42,851 nucleotides of DNA, from contig CAILJH010000286.1 in assembly GCA_903834475.1 (NCBI GenBank), positions 1-42,851 of the forward strand. The letters are read 5' to 3'. Both the position numbers and the translations under genes were made by a program. This DNA is from an uncultured Prolixibacteraceae bacterium. GTDB taxonomy: Bacteria > Bacteroidota > Bacteroidia > Bacteroidales > Prolixibacteraceae. The notes under the pieces are model-generated. The model worked only from the letters and a program-made list of their open reading frames with translations, was not told the DNA's origin and ran no database searches. This document shows, one piece after another, positions 27,099 through 35,193 of the stretch (its first letter is position 1; every line of letters starts with the position of its first letter).

Positions 27099-28442
27099 CT
27101 ACTTCTGAAATGCAGAGGACAATATGGATATTGCAGCCAGTAAATCTTCACGGCTAATAGTTAATGCCGGCGAAAGCTGAATCACATTTCCCTGAGAAAC
27201 CTTAAAACTCAAACCACGCTTCATACATTGATACATGATTTGCTCGGCTTCAGCATTTGCTTTTTCTTTTGTTTCCCGATTTTTAACCAACTCAAGACCC
27301 CACAAAAGTCCTATACCACGAACATCTCCGATAATAGGAAATTGCTCTTTAAGCTTATTTAATTCATTTTTCATCCAGACACCATCTTCAACAACCTTTT
27401 GTAAAAGGCTTTCCCTTTCAATATAATTTATAGTTGCTAAAGCAGCCGTGCTGCCCAACGGACTTTTTTCGTGGGTGTAATGCCCCAGCGAAATATCTCC
27501 GGCCACATTATAGCTATCGCGCGCAATCATTGCTGCGAAAGGAATAATTCCACCGCCCAATCCTTTTCCAAGACAAAGGATATCAGGTTCTATCCCGAAA
27601 TTTTCGAATGCAAACATTTTTCCGGTGCGGCCAAAAGCAATTGGAATCTCGTCGAGAATTAGCAGAACATTGTGCTTTGTGCAAATTTCGCGTACCCGTT
27701 TCCAGTATGCCTGAGTTGGAATCTGTACATCGGTATTGCGCACGGTTTCTACCAGGAATGCACCAACATCACCTTCTTTTTCAATTACATATTCCAAATA
27801 TTCTGCATAATTTAACTGATCGTCCTCTGTATCACCAAAAACTCCAAAGTAAGTCGTAGGAGGCGGGATACAAATCGTTCCAGGCATCATTGGTCCCAAA
27901 TGCCTTTTAAATATCTCTTCTCCTCCTGCTGAAATTGCATCAAGTGAAGCGCCATGGAACGAATCCCAAAGGGAGACGATTTTGTGTTTCCCGGTAACCA
28001 CGCGAGCCAGCTTAATTGCCATGCCGATTGCAGATGTTCCTCCCGGTGCAAAAAGACTTCGGTTAAGGTCGCCCGGTAAAAGGCTGGCCAGTTTCTTCGC
28101 CAGATTAACTGCCGGTTGGTTGGTATATCTGCGGGGCGAAAACGATAAGCGGTTCATTTGTTCTGTAAGCTGGTTGATCACATAGTCGTTTCCGTAGCCC
28201 AGCTGGTGAACATTGTTTCCGTGGAAATCGAGCAAATGTTTTCCTGAAAGTGTGGTCATTCCACTGCCATCGCATCGATCAAGAACATCAAGGCAAGGAC
28301 TCGACATAGCCTGATGCAGGAAATAGCGCGAATCATCCTCCAGAATCTGCAGGGTTTGAGGATCGGTAATTTCCTGATTCCACTTCCGGCGTTCTTCTGA
28401 TACATTCACATCACCTTCAGTAACTAATTTGCTGGTATCCAT
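27099..28442 (-). CDS. pbfA: PbfA-like (R)-1-hydroxy-2-aminoethylphosphonate ammonia-lyase, class III aminotransferase fold
   Basis: 447 residues of the PLP fold-type I, class III aminotransferase family. The start TEGDVNVSEERRKWNQEI and YFLHQAMSSPCLDVL (~40-55) are like those of the phosphonate-linked group that includes PbfA. PLP contacts: GGTSAIG (~134), D264 in LILDEIP and the Schiff-base K293 in LGKGLGGGI. PbfA converts (R)-1-hydroxy-AEP into phosphonoacetaldehyde and ammonia, without an amino acceptor, so it widens the PhnW/PhnX route to hydroxylated AEP. Its presence with phnW and phnX supports the assignment. A true transaminase of another amine remains possible, as the family is diverse. 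Confidence 0.75.
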   Translation of the reverse strand: MDTSKLVTEGDVNVSEERRKWNQEITDPQTLQILEDDSRYFLHQAMSSPCLDVLDRCDGSGMTTLSGKHLLDFHGNNVHQLGYGNDYVINQLTEQMNRLSFSPRRYTNQPAVNLAKKLASLLPGDLNRSLFAPGGTSAIGMAIKLARVVTGKHKIVSLWDSFHGASLDAISAGGEEIFKRHLGPMMPGTICIPPPTTYFGVFGDTEDDQLNYAEYLEYVIEKEGDVGAFLVETVRNTDVQIPTQAYWKRVREICTKHNVLLILDEIPIAFGRTGKMFAFENFGIEPDILCLGKGLGGGIIPFAAMIARDSYNVAGDISLGHYTHEKSPLGSTAALATINYIERESLLQKVVEDGVWMKNELNKLKEQFPIIGDVRGIGLLWGLELVKNRETKEKANAEAEQIMYQCMKRGLSFKVSQGNVIQLSPALTISREDLLAAISILSSAFQK

Positions 28443-28459
28443 AGTTTTATTATTAGAAT

Positions 28460-28507
28460 AAATCGATTTTGAGGATCGATTTCGGAAAAATCGATTTAAG
28501 CGATTTT
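28460..28507 (-). promoter_or_regulatory. Iterated ATCGATTT motifs upstream of the PbfA-like gene
   Basis: ATCGATTT occurs at 28462-28469, 28475-28482 and 28490-28497, and a partial copy (GCGATTTT) at 28500. AAATCGAT (28460) and ATCGATTT (28475) also form an inverted repeat. The set lies 18-65 bases upstream of the start at 28442. Spacing of about 13-15 bases is close to but not one helical turn. It could be a regulator-binding array or a hairpin leader. Confidence 0.45.
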
Positions 28508-28540
28508 AAGTATTATTTCTGTATTTCCGCAATAGAAAGC

Positions 28541-29551
28541 TTAAAATAATGAGCTTGTATGCTTCAAAACTTCTCCGTTATCAACAACCGGACTGGGATT
28601 GGGATTGGTATTTCTTTGTTTCCAGTTGTAATGAACAAGCTGTGAATTGTAAGTGCCATCATCAAAAAGATCGATTATGGCATACATGGGTGGAAATTCC
28701 TGATATTTACCAAACCACCATGCTCCGCAGGCAGCTCCATTGCACAGGTAGTCGATGCCCAGGTAACTGGTTTTGTCCGCCAGATGAACATGTCCGCTGA
28801 TCGCCAGTTTGATGTTCGGATAATCTGAAAATAGGTTTTTTATTTTTCGAGCATCAACGTGCATCCAGGCTCCAGGAATGTTCCAGCTATCATTTTTATC
28901 GTTGTTTCCATCAAAGAATACCGCAGTTGAAATGATCGGTATGTGGGAAACGACACAAACAGGTGTTCCTGTTCCGGTCTGTTTCAAATCTTCTTCAAGC
29001 CATTCAAATTGTTCTTTGTCGAGTTTTGCTATATATGACTGGTGGTCGTCACTGCGATGAGAACTGTCGAGAAAAATGAAATGCCAGCCATTTTTGTCCA
29101 TACTGTAATAACGGTTTGGCATTCCCAGTTCTTTAACAGCCCAGTTTTTCCCGAAGAGCGGATCATTTTCAAGCTGCTTATCATTCATGCCCCAACCCCA
29201 AACATCGTGGTTACCAATACAACTGTAAAGTTCATAATTCAGTTTCGAACGGTAATATTCCTGCCATGAGTTCCATTGGGCTGCAGTATCTTCCTTGCTT
29301 CGTTTCAGCGATTCCATGATGTTGTCGCCGGAATTGATCACAAAGTCGGGTTTTTCATCCAACGCATGAATCTCTTCAAGCAGATTTCGGATGCCTCTTT
29401 CGGGAACCGGACCAGGATGAATATGCATGTCGGTCAGGTGAACAAAACGAAGTGAACGGGTGCTTGTTTTCTTTTCATTTGCCTGAAGGTTCAAGGTGCT
29501 GGCACCCATAATTCCAACTAATGATGTGGTTAGAAAATTTCGTCGTTTCAT
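28541..29551 (-). CDS. Tat-exported calcineurin-like metallophosphoesterase at the head of the phosphonate block
   Basis: 336 residues. MKRRNFLTTSLVGIMGAST is a twin-arginine signal. The metal-site motifs are complete: LTDMHIHPG (D-x-H), NSGDNIM (GD), IGNHDVWG (GNHD), VVSHIPI and AISGHVHLAD (GHxH). The fold suits phosphomonoesters or diesters. It lies 98 bases upstream of the PbfA-like gene on the same strand, so it may be the first gene of the block, though the motif array in that gap may mark a second promoter. If it belongs to the operon it could cleave a phosphonate ester in the periplasm before the enzyme steps (inference). Confidence 0.85.
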   Translation of the reverse strand: MKRRNFLTTSLVGIMGASTLNLQANEKKTSTRSLRFVHLTDMHIHPGPVPERGIRNLLEEIHALDEKPDFVINSGDNIMESLKRSKEDTAAQWNSWQEYYRSKLNYELYSCIGNHDVWGWGMNDKQLENDPLFGKNWAVKELGMPNRYYSMDKNGWHFIFLDSSHRSDDHQSYIAKLDKEQFEWLEEDLKQTGTGTPVCVVSHIPIISTAVFFDGNNDKNDSWNIPGAWMHVDARKIKNLFSDYPNIKLAISGHVHLADKTSYLGIDYLCNGAACGAWWFGKYQEFPPMYAIIDLFDDGTYNSQLVHYNWKQRNTNPNPSPVVDNGEVLKHTSSLF

Positions 29552-29890
29552 TGCGGAGAGGTTTGGTTTAATGAATTTTTCGTTGTGGATTAATCAGAAA
29601 TGACAAATACTTTGAATAGATATTGCTGCTTGAATTTTACTCATTCATAAACTAATCAAACTTATGTAAGCGGAAAGAAATGCACGTTAGGAGAGTGTTA
29701 CCAATAACTGGAATTTAGGTTATTAAATGACTAAACAATGATTACAGTAGATTGCAGTTTGGTTAATGCATGAAATCAAACTGCAATATATAAATCTGTC
29801 TTATCTTAAATTAGAATTATATTCAGGCGTAATAAGTTGATTTTTAATTTTTTATATCTAACTTTAGCTCAAATTTTAATACCTGAAAAA
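29552..29890. promoter_or_regulatory. Divergent promoter region of the metallophosphoesterase and the lysine-rich protein
   Basis: The region is 339 bases of AT-rich DNA without a gene. Rightward, TTG (29837-29839) and TAACTTTA (29859-29866) are 19 bases apart, near the Bacteroidota pattern TTG/TAnnTTTG, and place transcription start just before the ATG at 29891. Leftward, the minus strand has TAAGTTTG (29657-29664), an exact TAnnTTTG match, about 105 bases before the metallophosphoesterase start, but no clear -33 box. Confidence 0.45.
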
Positions 29891-30433
29891 ATGGAAGATT
29901 TAAACAAGAATGCAGAACCAGAAAAGGCGATTGAGAAACAAAATGATTTGAAAAAAGAGACTACTGAAAGCATTGTGTTAAATGCACCAAAAGTGGTAGC
30001 GAAAAGAATCCGGGTGAGGACAAAACCCAAGCCAGCAGCCGCAATTGTAACTGAAAGTATTCCGGTTGCTGCAGTTAAAATTAGTACACCTGTTGTTGAA
30101 ACGCCTAAAGCTGAAAAACAAACCAGCAAAAAAGTAAAAAAATCGGAAGAAAAAGTTATTGTCAAGAAATCTCCAAAAAAGAAAAAAACTGAAACAGAAC
30201 CGGCTGTTAATGCAGAGGCTGCGGTGGATTTGACTGTAGAAAATGAAAAAACTGATACTGTAAAAGTTATTAAAAAGGAAGCAAAAAAGGCTGAGAAAAA
30301 GGTTGACAAGCTGACGAAGAAAGTCAAAAAAGCGAAGAAGAAAGATGAAAAAAAGGAATTGAAAAAGAAATTAGAAAAAGCCATTAAAAAGCGTAAAATC
30401 AGTTTCAAGGACCTTAAAAAAGCCAAGGAATAA
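29891..30433 (+). CDS. Lysine/alanine-rich basic protein, histone H1-like
   Basis: About 180 residues from the ATG at 29891. The open frame extends upstream to a TTG at 29837, but the candidate promoter there makes 29891 the better start. The N-terminal part is mixed (MEDLNKNAEPEKAIEKQ), the middle has alanine/proline/valine spacers (TKPKPAAAIVTESIPVAAV), and the C-terminal half is runs of lysine with alanine and glutamate (KKAEKKVDKLTKKVKKAKKKD). The tail resembles lysine-rich, histone H1-like DNA-binding proteins such as chlamydial HctA or bacterial AlgP-type tails. It has no signal. Nucleic acid binding is likely from charge; the homologue class is not certain. Confidence 0.75.
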   Translation: MEDLNKNAEPEKAIEKQNDLKKETTESIVLNAPKVVAKRIRVRTKPKPAAAIVTESIPVAAVKISTPVVETPKAEKQTSKKVKKSEEKVIVKKSPKKKKTETEPAVNAEAAVDLTVENEKTDTVKVIKKEAKKAEKKVDKLTKKVKKAKKKDEKKELKKKLEKAIKKRKISFKDLKKAKE

Positions 30434-30475
30434 TTGACTAGCCTTTTTTATTGAAAACTAAATAGATAAGAATCC

Positions 30476-30520
30476 TAAACGAAACGGGAGTGTCTTACAA
30501 TGACACACCCGTTTCGCTTA
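30476..30520. terminator. Bidirectional hairpin terminator
   Basis: CGAAACGGGAGTGTC (30480-30494) pairs with GACACACCCGTTTCG (30502-30516) with one mismatch around TTACAAT. It sits between the convergent lysine-rich and metallophosphoesterase genes. The U-runs are short on both sides. Confidence 0.75.
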
Positions 30521-30573
30521 ACAATATTCATAAATTTCGGCCATGAACAATTTAATTAACGATCCTCACCATA

Positions 30574-31755
30574 CTAAAAGTGAATCGATGTTTTAGCACC
30601 CCAGACAATCGGCGTTTCAGGCTTTGATGGATTAGTATTCCACAAACACTGGCGAACGGTCATTAATTTGGTTACCGGATCCAAAGTAATGAGAAGAAAA
30701 GACATCTTCGTCTGATCCAAACTCGAAACCGCTCCTTTCATAGGTGAGTCTACCTCAATCGTTTTCAAGGTCGCATCCTGATCAGGACCTTTATATTCGT
30801 AGAAACGGCTTTCATGGGCATTCCCGTGGAAATAGACTTTTATATTTGGATGCGACTTCAGGAAGGTAACAAATTCACGTTGCTCAATTACGCTGGTATC
30901 TGCAACTGTTGAGCCATCCTTAAAAACATCGCTGAGCAAGTTTTCAAATTTGTCGGTCGTATTAATTTTATGAATACCGTTAGGATTACTAAAATGCTTC
31001 GATTCGACATTCGGTTCGTCGTGGGCAAATAATACCACCGGAGTCGATGCCTGAACCAGTTTTAAATCATTTTCCATCCAGTCCCTTTCTTTGGAGTCGG
31101 GCCAAATATTTACGAAAACGAAATGCACCCCGGCCACATTCTTTGAATAATGGATTTTATCGGTTGCGTAATTGTAGGTAGCCGAAGTTTTTTGACTTTC
31201 AGGAAACATGTAATTGTAAATCCCAAGCAAAGAACTATTGTCAGTAGGAATGCCGACGATTTTATAATGGCCGATTGCATTAGAAACATCATGGTTGCCG
31301 GGGAGCAGCCACAGTTCTGTTTTTTGATTCTTTCGGTTTATGGTGGTTAATCCATTGATATAAGTGGTCGTAAATTGCTCCCAGGATTTTGCGGCACTTT
31401 GAATACCAGGTTCGGAACGATTGGCAATATCACCGGTATTGATCAGGTAATCGATTTCGCCGACTGGCAATCCTGCGCATGCCCCACTGTCAATTGGTAA
31501 AGTCAGATTAGGCAAGGTGTTCATTTTATTCACCATAGCCTCGTTCACGGCAAAGGCTGTAACATTTGAATCGCCTCGAAAAGCACTTCGGGAGTATCCA
31601 AAATGTGAATCGGAGGTGAAGACAATCTGAACGGGATGATTCCGGTTAAAACTATCGCAACCAATTACAAAAAACAGGAATATCAGGAATATCGCCGTTT
31701 GTGATGTCCGGATTTTTATTTTTCGGATTCCTCTTTTGTGTATATTATACCTCAT
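30574..31755 (-). CDS. Lipoprotein metallophosphoesterase with altered metal motif
   Basis: 393 residues. After an N-terminal basic stretch (NIHKRGIRKIKIR) there is a membrane signal with lipobox FFVIGC. The calcineurin-like motifs are VFTSDSHFGYS (D-x-H), NTGDIANRS (GD), LLPGNHDVSN (GNHD) and FAHDEPN. The last motif, normally GHxH, reads GNAH here (VYFHGNAHESRF), so one of the two metal-binding histidines may be lost or shifted. Activity is therefore less certain than for its neighbours. The start overlaps the stop of the upstream metallophosphoesterase (ATGA), so the two are translated together. It is the last gene of the TonB operon. Confidence 0.82.
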   Translation of the reverse strand: MRYNIHKRGIRKIKIRTSQTAIFLIFLFFVIGCDSFNRNHPVQIVFTSDSHFGYSRSAFRGDSNVTAFAVNEAMVNKMNTLPNLTLPIDSGACAGLPVGEIDYLINTGDIANRSEPGIQSAAKSWEQFTTTYINGLTTINRKNQKTELWLLPGNHDVSNAIGHYKIVGIPTDNSSLLGIYNYMFPESQKTSATYNYATDKIHYSKNVAGVHFVFVNIWPDSKERDWMENDLKLVQASTPVVLFAHDEPNVESKHFSNPNGIHKINTTDKFENLLSDVFKDGSTVADTSVIEQREFVTFLKSHPNIKVYFHGNAHESRFYEYKGPDQDATLKTIEVDSPMKGAVSSLDQTKMSFLLITLDPVTKLMTVRQCLWNTNPSKPETPIVWGAKTSIHF

Positions 31756-32729
31756 AGCGTGATATTATATGGACGCTTATAGCTGTAAATAATATTTCCG
31801 CTGGTACCTACAAAGCTAACTCTAATGCTGTCAGCCTTTAGAGAAACAACGGAAAACGCAGGGTCAGATTGGCTAAATACTGACATTTCATTGGTGCTGC
31901 AAGGACGGGTTTCTCCTCCGGTGCCGGTAACAATATAATCAAGCTTTTTCCCTTTTTCATGCAAATGTTGCAAGTCATGATCGTGGCCGCAAAAGTAAAA
32001 TTGAGCATTGTATTTTTCGAGCAATGGTTTTACTTTTTGAATCATTTCCAAGGTGCTTCCGTGTTTCTTGCTGGCAGAATAAATCGGATGATGTCCGAAA
32101 ACAAGAATGCATTGTTCCTTAGAACTTGCCAGGACATCTTTCAACCATTTTATCTCTTTGGCGGTATCCTGTTTCACGACATCAGGATATCCTTCTTTTT
32201 TCCAGTATTCATTGACCAGCGGAGGAGTATCGAGAAAGATAAAACGCGCAGAAACTGATTCGCTTACCTTTCTGACAAAGGTGTAATAACGATCGGTCAA
32301 TCGCCAGCGACGGCTAATATTTGTATAATCAATTTCAGCCTGGGAATTGCCTTTGTAATCATGGTTTCCAAGAACCGGGAACCACTCTACCTGAAGAGAA
32401 TTCGATTTATACACATTTTCAAAATTGGCCATCCACAGCGGATCCTGAGTGGAAGCAACACCGCTCATCTGGAAATTATCGCCGCAACTCACCACAAATT
32501 TTGCATTGATGCTATCGGCTGTTTTTCCCATCTGATCGGCAACTTTAAGTTGAGAGCCATAACTATTCCAACCCCAGTCGCTAACAATCAGAAAGTTAAA
32601 GGCCTTTTCAAATGTTTTGGAAGTAACTACTTCCACTGGTTTTATTACCGGGGGTTTTGGAACTGGTGTACATGACGCTAAAAGGATTACCGACATGAGT
32701 AAACCTGAATTAATAATATTCATTTTCAT
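31752..32729 (-). CDS. Purple-acid-phosphatase-like lipoprotein phosphatase (ACP5/TRAP type)
   Basis: 325 residues with the lipobox VILLASC. The motifs resemble purple acid phosphatases of the small, ACP5-like group: VSDWGWN, SCGDNFQMSGV, VLGNHDYKGN, VFGHHPIYS and FCGHDHDLQHL. In this family the enzyme holds two metal ions and releases phosphate from organic phosphomonoesters. It has close paralogues at 38492 and at the right window edge, which share the C-terminal motif (CSTNEMSVFSQSDPAFSVVS against CATNELSLFSKSASAFSAVT at 42711). It is between the YncE-like gene and the second metallophosphoesterase. A surface phosphatase feeding the TonB receptor is likely. Confidence 0.88.
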   Translation of the reverse strand: MKMNIINSGLLMSVILLASCTPVPKPPVIKPVEVVTSKTFEKAFNFLIVSDWGWNSYGSQLKVADQMGKTADSINAKFVVSCGDNFQMSGVASTQDPLWMANFENVYKSNSLQVEWFPVLGNHDYKGNSQAEIDYTNISRRWRLTDRYYTFVRKVSESVSARFIFLDTPPLVNEYWKKEGYPDVVKQDTAKEIKWLKDVLASSKEQCILVFGHHPIYSASKKHGSTLEMIQKVKPLLEKYNAQFYFCGHDHDLQHLHEKGKKLDYIVTGTGGETRPCSTNEMSVFSQSDPAFSVVSLKADSIRVSFVGTSGNIIYSYKRPYNITL

Positions 32730-32776
32730 TAGATCTGTTTTATTTTATTGGAAATTGGTGAATCGAGTTAAAGAAG

Positions 32777-32820
32777 AAACACCCATGGCTGAAGCTTGTG
32801 TTTCAAGACCATGGGTGTTT
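32777..32820 (-). terminator. Hairpin terminator after the YncE-like gene
   Basis: AAACACCCATGG (32777-32788) and CCATGGGTGTTT (32809-32820) pair over 12 bases with a 20-base loop. It lies between the YncE-like stop at 32852 and the next start at 32729, so it may lower expression of the phosphatases. The minus-strand U-run is short. Confidence 0.65.
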
Positions 32821-32851
32821 TATCTATATTCTCCGGACTATTTGGCTGGAT

Positions 32852-33865
32852 TTAAAGAGGCGCAATATCAATTACTACAAATGTACCAGGAATTAACTTG
32901 GACTTGGCGGTACCGGTTTGAGCTTCAAAATCGGCAGAGGTCGCGTAAATGTGATGAGTTTGTTTATTCAGTGTAATCGTTTTTGCTCCTTTTTGAGTCT
33001 TGATGGTTTCAGAAACGACAAATGAGTCTTTGCTGACTTCTTTCACAACCGTAACGGTACCTTCACCATTCGAAGTATATACACATTTGAGGGCTGGGTC
33101 GAAAGCTGCACCATCACATTTTTCGCCAATAGGCAAAGTTGTGATCACTTTTCCGGTTTCAGAATCCAGTACAATCAGGAGTTTATTGGCACAAGCGCTG
33201 AATAAGCGGTGTGTTTCATTATCGAGGGCCAAACCTGTAGGTTCTGTTCCTGGAGCAATCGGCCACACTTTTTCAACTTTGTACGAGGTCGCATTGATAA
33301 CTGCAACACTGCTGGCACTTTCCAGATTCACATAAATCTTCCCTTTTCCATCCGTCGCTGCTGCTTCAGGATTTCCGGTAAGATCAATGGTTGCAACGAT
33401 TTCATTGGTCTCAGCATTCATGACCGATACATTATTGGAATGTCCATTGAATACAAAAACCTTTTTACTGAACGAATCAAAAAGAATCGCATCGGGACTT
33501 TTACCTGTTACCTCGATCTTTTTAGTGACTGCAAATGTTTTCGTATCGAAGATTGTAACCAAATTATCATTTTTAGTCGTGATGAACCCTTTATTCAGAG
33601 CCGGAGCGATGGCAATTCCATGAACACCATCAAGACCTGTTATTTTTCCGACAACCTTTCCATTCGACTGATCAACAACCTGAACCATAGTTCCATGTGA
33701 TACATATACTCGGCTTGAAGTGTCGTCCGAAAACAGATAATCCCATTTTTCGTCACCCTCAAGTTTGAATTTGTTTGCAATTTTATATCCTTCTTTGGCA
33801 ATATTTTGTGAATAAACAAACCCAGCGGTCAACAAAAGGATTAATACTACGGTAATTTTTTTCAT
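32852..33865 (-). CDS. Secreted YncE-like (YVTN repeat) beta-propeller protein
   Basis: 337 residues with a signal peptide (KITVVLILLLTAGFVYSQ). The rest is a series of about 40-residue repeats with the pattern of YVTN/YncE propellers: VVDQSNGKVVGKITGLDGVHGIAIAP, IFDTKTFAVTKKIEVTG, VMNAETNEIVATIDL, VLDSETGKVITTLPIGEKC. These seven-bladed proteins bind ligands or other proteins in the periplasm; no enzymatic residues can be identified. It follows the beta-helix lipoprotein after 24 bases and is in the TonB operon. It may hold or present a substrate of the receptor, but the ligand is unknown. Confidence 0.85.
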   Translation of the reverse strand: MKKITVVLILLLTAGFVYSQNIAKEGYKIANKFKLEGDEKWDYLFSDDTSSRVYVSHGTMVQVVDQSNGKVVGKITGLDGVHGIAIAPALNKGFITTKNDNLVTIFDTKTFAVTKKIEVTGKSPDAILFDSFSKKVFVFNGHSNNVSVMNAETNEIVATIDLTGNPEAAATDGKGKIYVNLESASSVAVINATSYKVEKVWPIAPGTEPTGLALDNETHRLFSACANKLLIVLDSETGKVITTLPIGEKCDGAAFDPALKCVYTSNGEGTVTVVKEVSKDSFVVSETIKTQKGAKTITLNKQTHHIYATSADFEAQTGTAKSKLIPGTFVVIDIAPL

Positions 33866-33889
33866 GAGTGTCTTGTATAAAAATTTAAA

Positions 33890-35167
33890 TTACTGAACTG
33901 GTTTGGTGGTCGGTAGATGTTTATTTCCGGTTCCATCGCTCGGATAGGCTCCCAAGTCACGATTCAAAGGCATTGCGCTGCCAACTGAATAAAAAGGAAC
34001 AGAAGCGCTTGTTGTACCGGTCCCGATAGCCGGCGAACCCGCTTTTAAAGAAGGAATGGTATTGTCAACCAAACAACCGGTGACATCCTTGTCCCAGTTG
34101 GTAAATACAGTTCCGCAAGGAGTAAGACCTGCAGCAATTTTATCGCTTGATTGCAGAGTTCCAGCAGAACCAATAACATAAGGCATATTGGTGAATGTAT
34201 CAACTTTTGCATCATACATGTAAAGGAGGTTGTTGGAGTATTTGCAATTATTTACATCGGCTTTCGTGCTGATATTGATCCCATTACGGCATCCTACAAT
34301 CACATTGTTGTAAACCGTCGCGGCTGCGAACTGGTCAATCAGGATAGCCGACGAAAGCTCACCTACTTTTCTCCAGTTGCCATTGACAATGGTATTGTTA
34401 TAAATGTTCCATTTGGTTTGAGGCGTTAAAACTTTCTTGCCGGTATTCAGTTTGATTCCGCTGTTTGAAGAACTCCAAATATAGTTGTAGGCAATGTCGC
34501 CATGGGCTCCGGCTTTGATGTTAAATAAATCACCATCAGGACCACCTAAGCGTTGCATCACATTTCTTTTGATACTGCAGGTAATATTTCCGGCTAAATG
34601 GACGCCATCATCAATGCCACCAAACATCCAGTTGTCTTCAAAAATAATTTTAGCTCCTGCATCGTAACTCTGGCTGCCTTCCACATCGAAACTTGCCTGG
34701 GCGCTTCCGGTTGCATCTGGACCACCGGTGTAGTTGATATGTGTGAATTTTATACTTACATACTTTGCAGTCGAATCAACCAGAATTCCACCCCAATAAC
34801 CTGTTAAACCAAGATTGGCATAGGCTGTGGAAGGATCTTTAACCGATATGGTAATGGGTTTTGCTTCTGTTCCATTACATATCAATGTCCCTGCCATTTC
34901 GATCCGGTAATTTCCGGTGGCAAGAATCTTAACCCCTGGCGAAACGCCAAAGGAATCCTTTGGATTAACAATCATATCACCATCCAGATAGTAGGTCGAA
35001 TCCTGTTTCAGACTGCCTTTCAAAGTGCCTTTTAAATGAGCGCTTTTAATGTATGAACCGGCAGGCGGCGGAGTGTTTGTACTCGATACTAAGTCAGAAC
35101 CCTTCTGACAAGCAAAAAACGACATGGCAATTAAGCCAGTACATAAATAGGAAATAAGATTTTTCAT
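33890..35167 (-). CDS. Right-handed parallel beta-helix lipoprotein
   Basis: 425 residues with the lipobox MSFFACQ. A glycine/asparagine-rich series of short strands (IKRNVMQRLGG, IAYNYIWSSSNSGIKLN, WNIYNNTIVNG, VYNNVIVGCRNGINIS) gives the repeating N-N-V/I pattern of right-handed beta helices. No polysaccharide lyase or hydrolase catalytic set is evident. It occupies the position after a TonB receptor where a SusD protein would usually be, 26 bases downstream of it, and may bind the substrate at the cell surface in place of SusD. The end (YPSDGTGNKHLPTTKPVQ) has no sorting-domain pattern. Confidence 0.82.
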   Translation of the reverse strand: MKNLISYLCTGLIAMSFFACQKGSDLVSSTNTPPPAGSYIKSAHLKGTLKGSLKQDSTYYLDGDMIVNPKDSFGVSPGVKILATGNYRIEMAGTLICNGTEAKPITISVKDPSTAYANLGLTGYWGGILVDSTAKYVSIKFTHINYTGGPDATGSAQASFDVEGSQSYDAGAKIIFEDNWMFGGIDDGVHLAGNITCSIKRNVMQRLGGPDGDLFNIKAGAHGDIAYNYIWSSSNSGIKLNTGKKVLTPQTKWNIYNNTIVNGNWRKVGELSSAILIDQFAAATVYNNVIVGCRNGINISTKADVNNCKYSNNLLYMYDAKVDTFTNMPYVIGSAGTLQSSDKIAAGLTPCGTVFTNWDKDVTGCLVDNTIPSLKAGSPAIGTGTTSASVPFYSVGSAMPLNRDLGAYPSDGTGNKHLPTTKPVQ

Positions 35168-35193
35168 ACTCGTAAAAATTAATTGATAAATGG

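Noticed and set aside
29869-30426. 185-codon serine/phenylalanine-rich frame on the minus strand
   Set aside because: It is the mirror image of the lysine-rich gene: Lys codons read backward give Phe/Leu.
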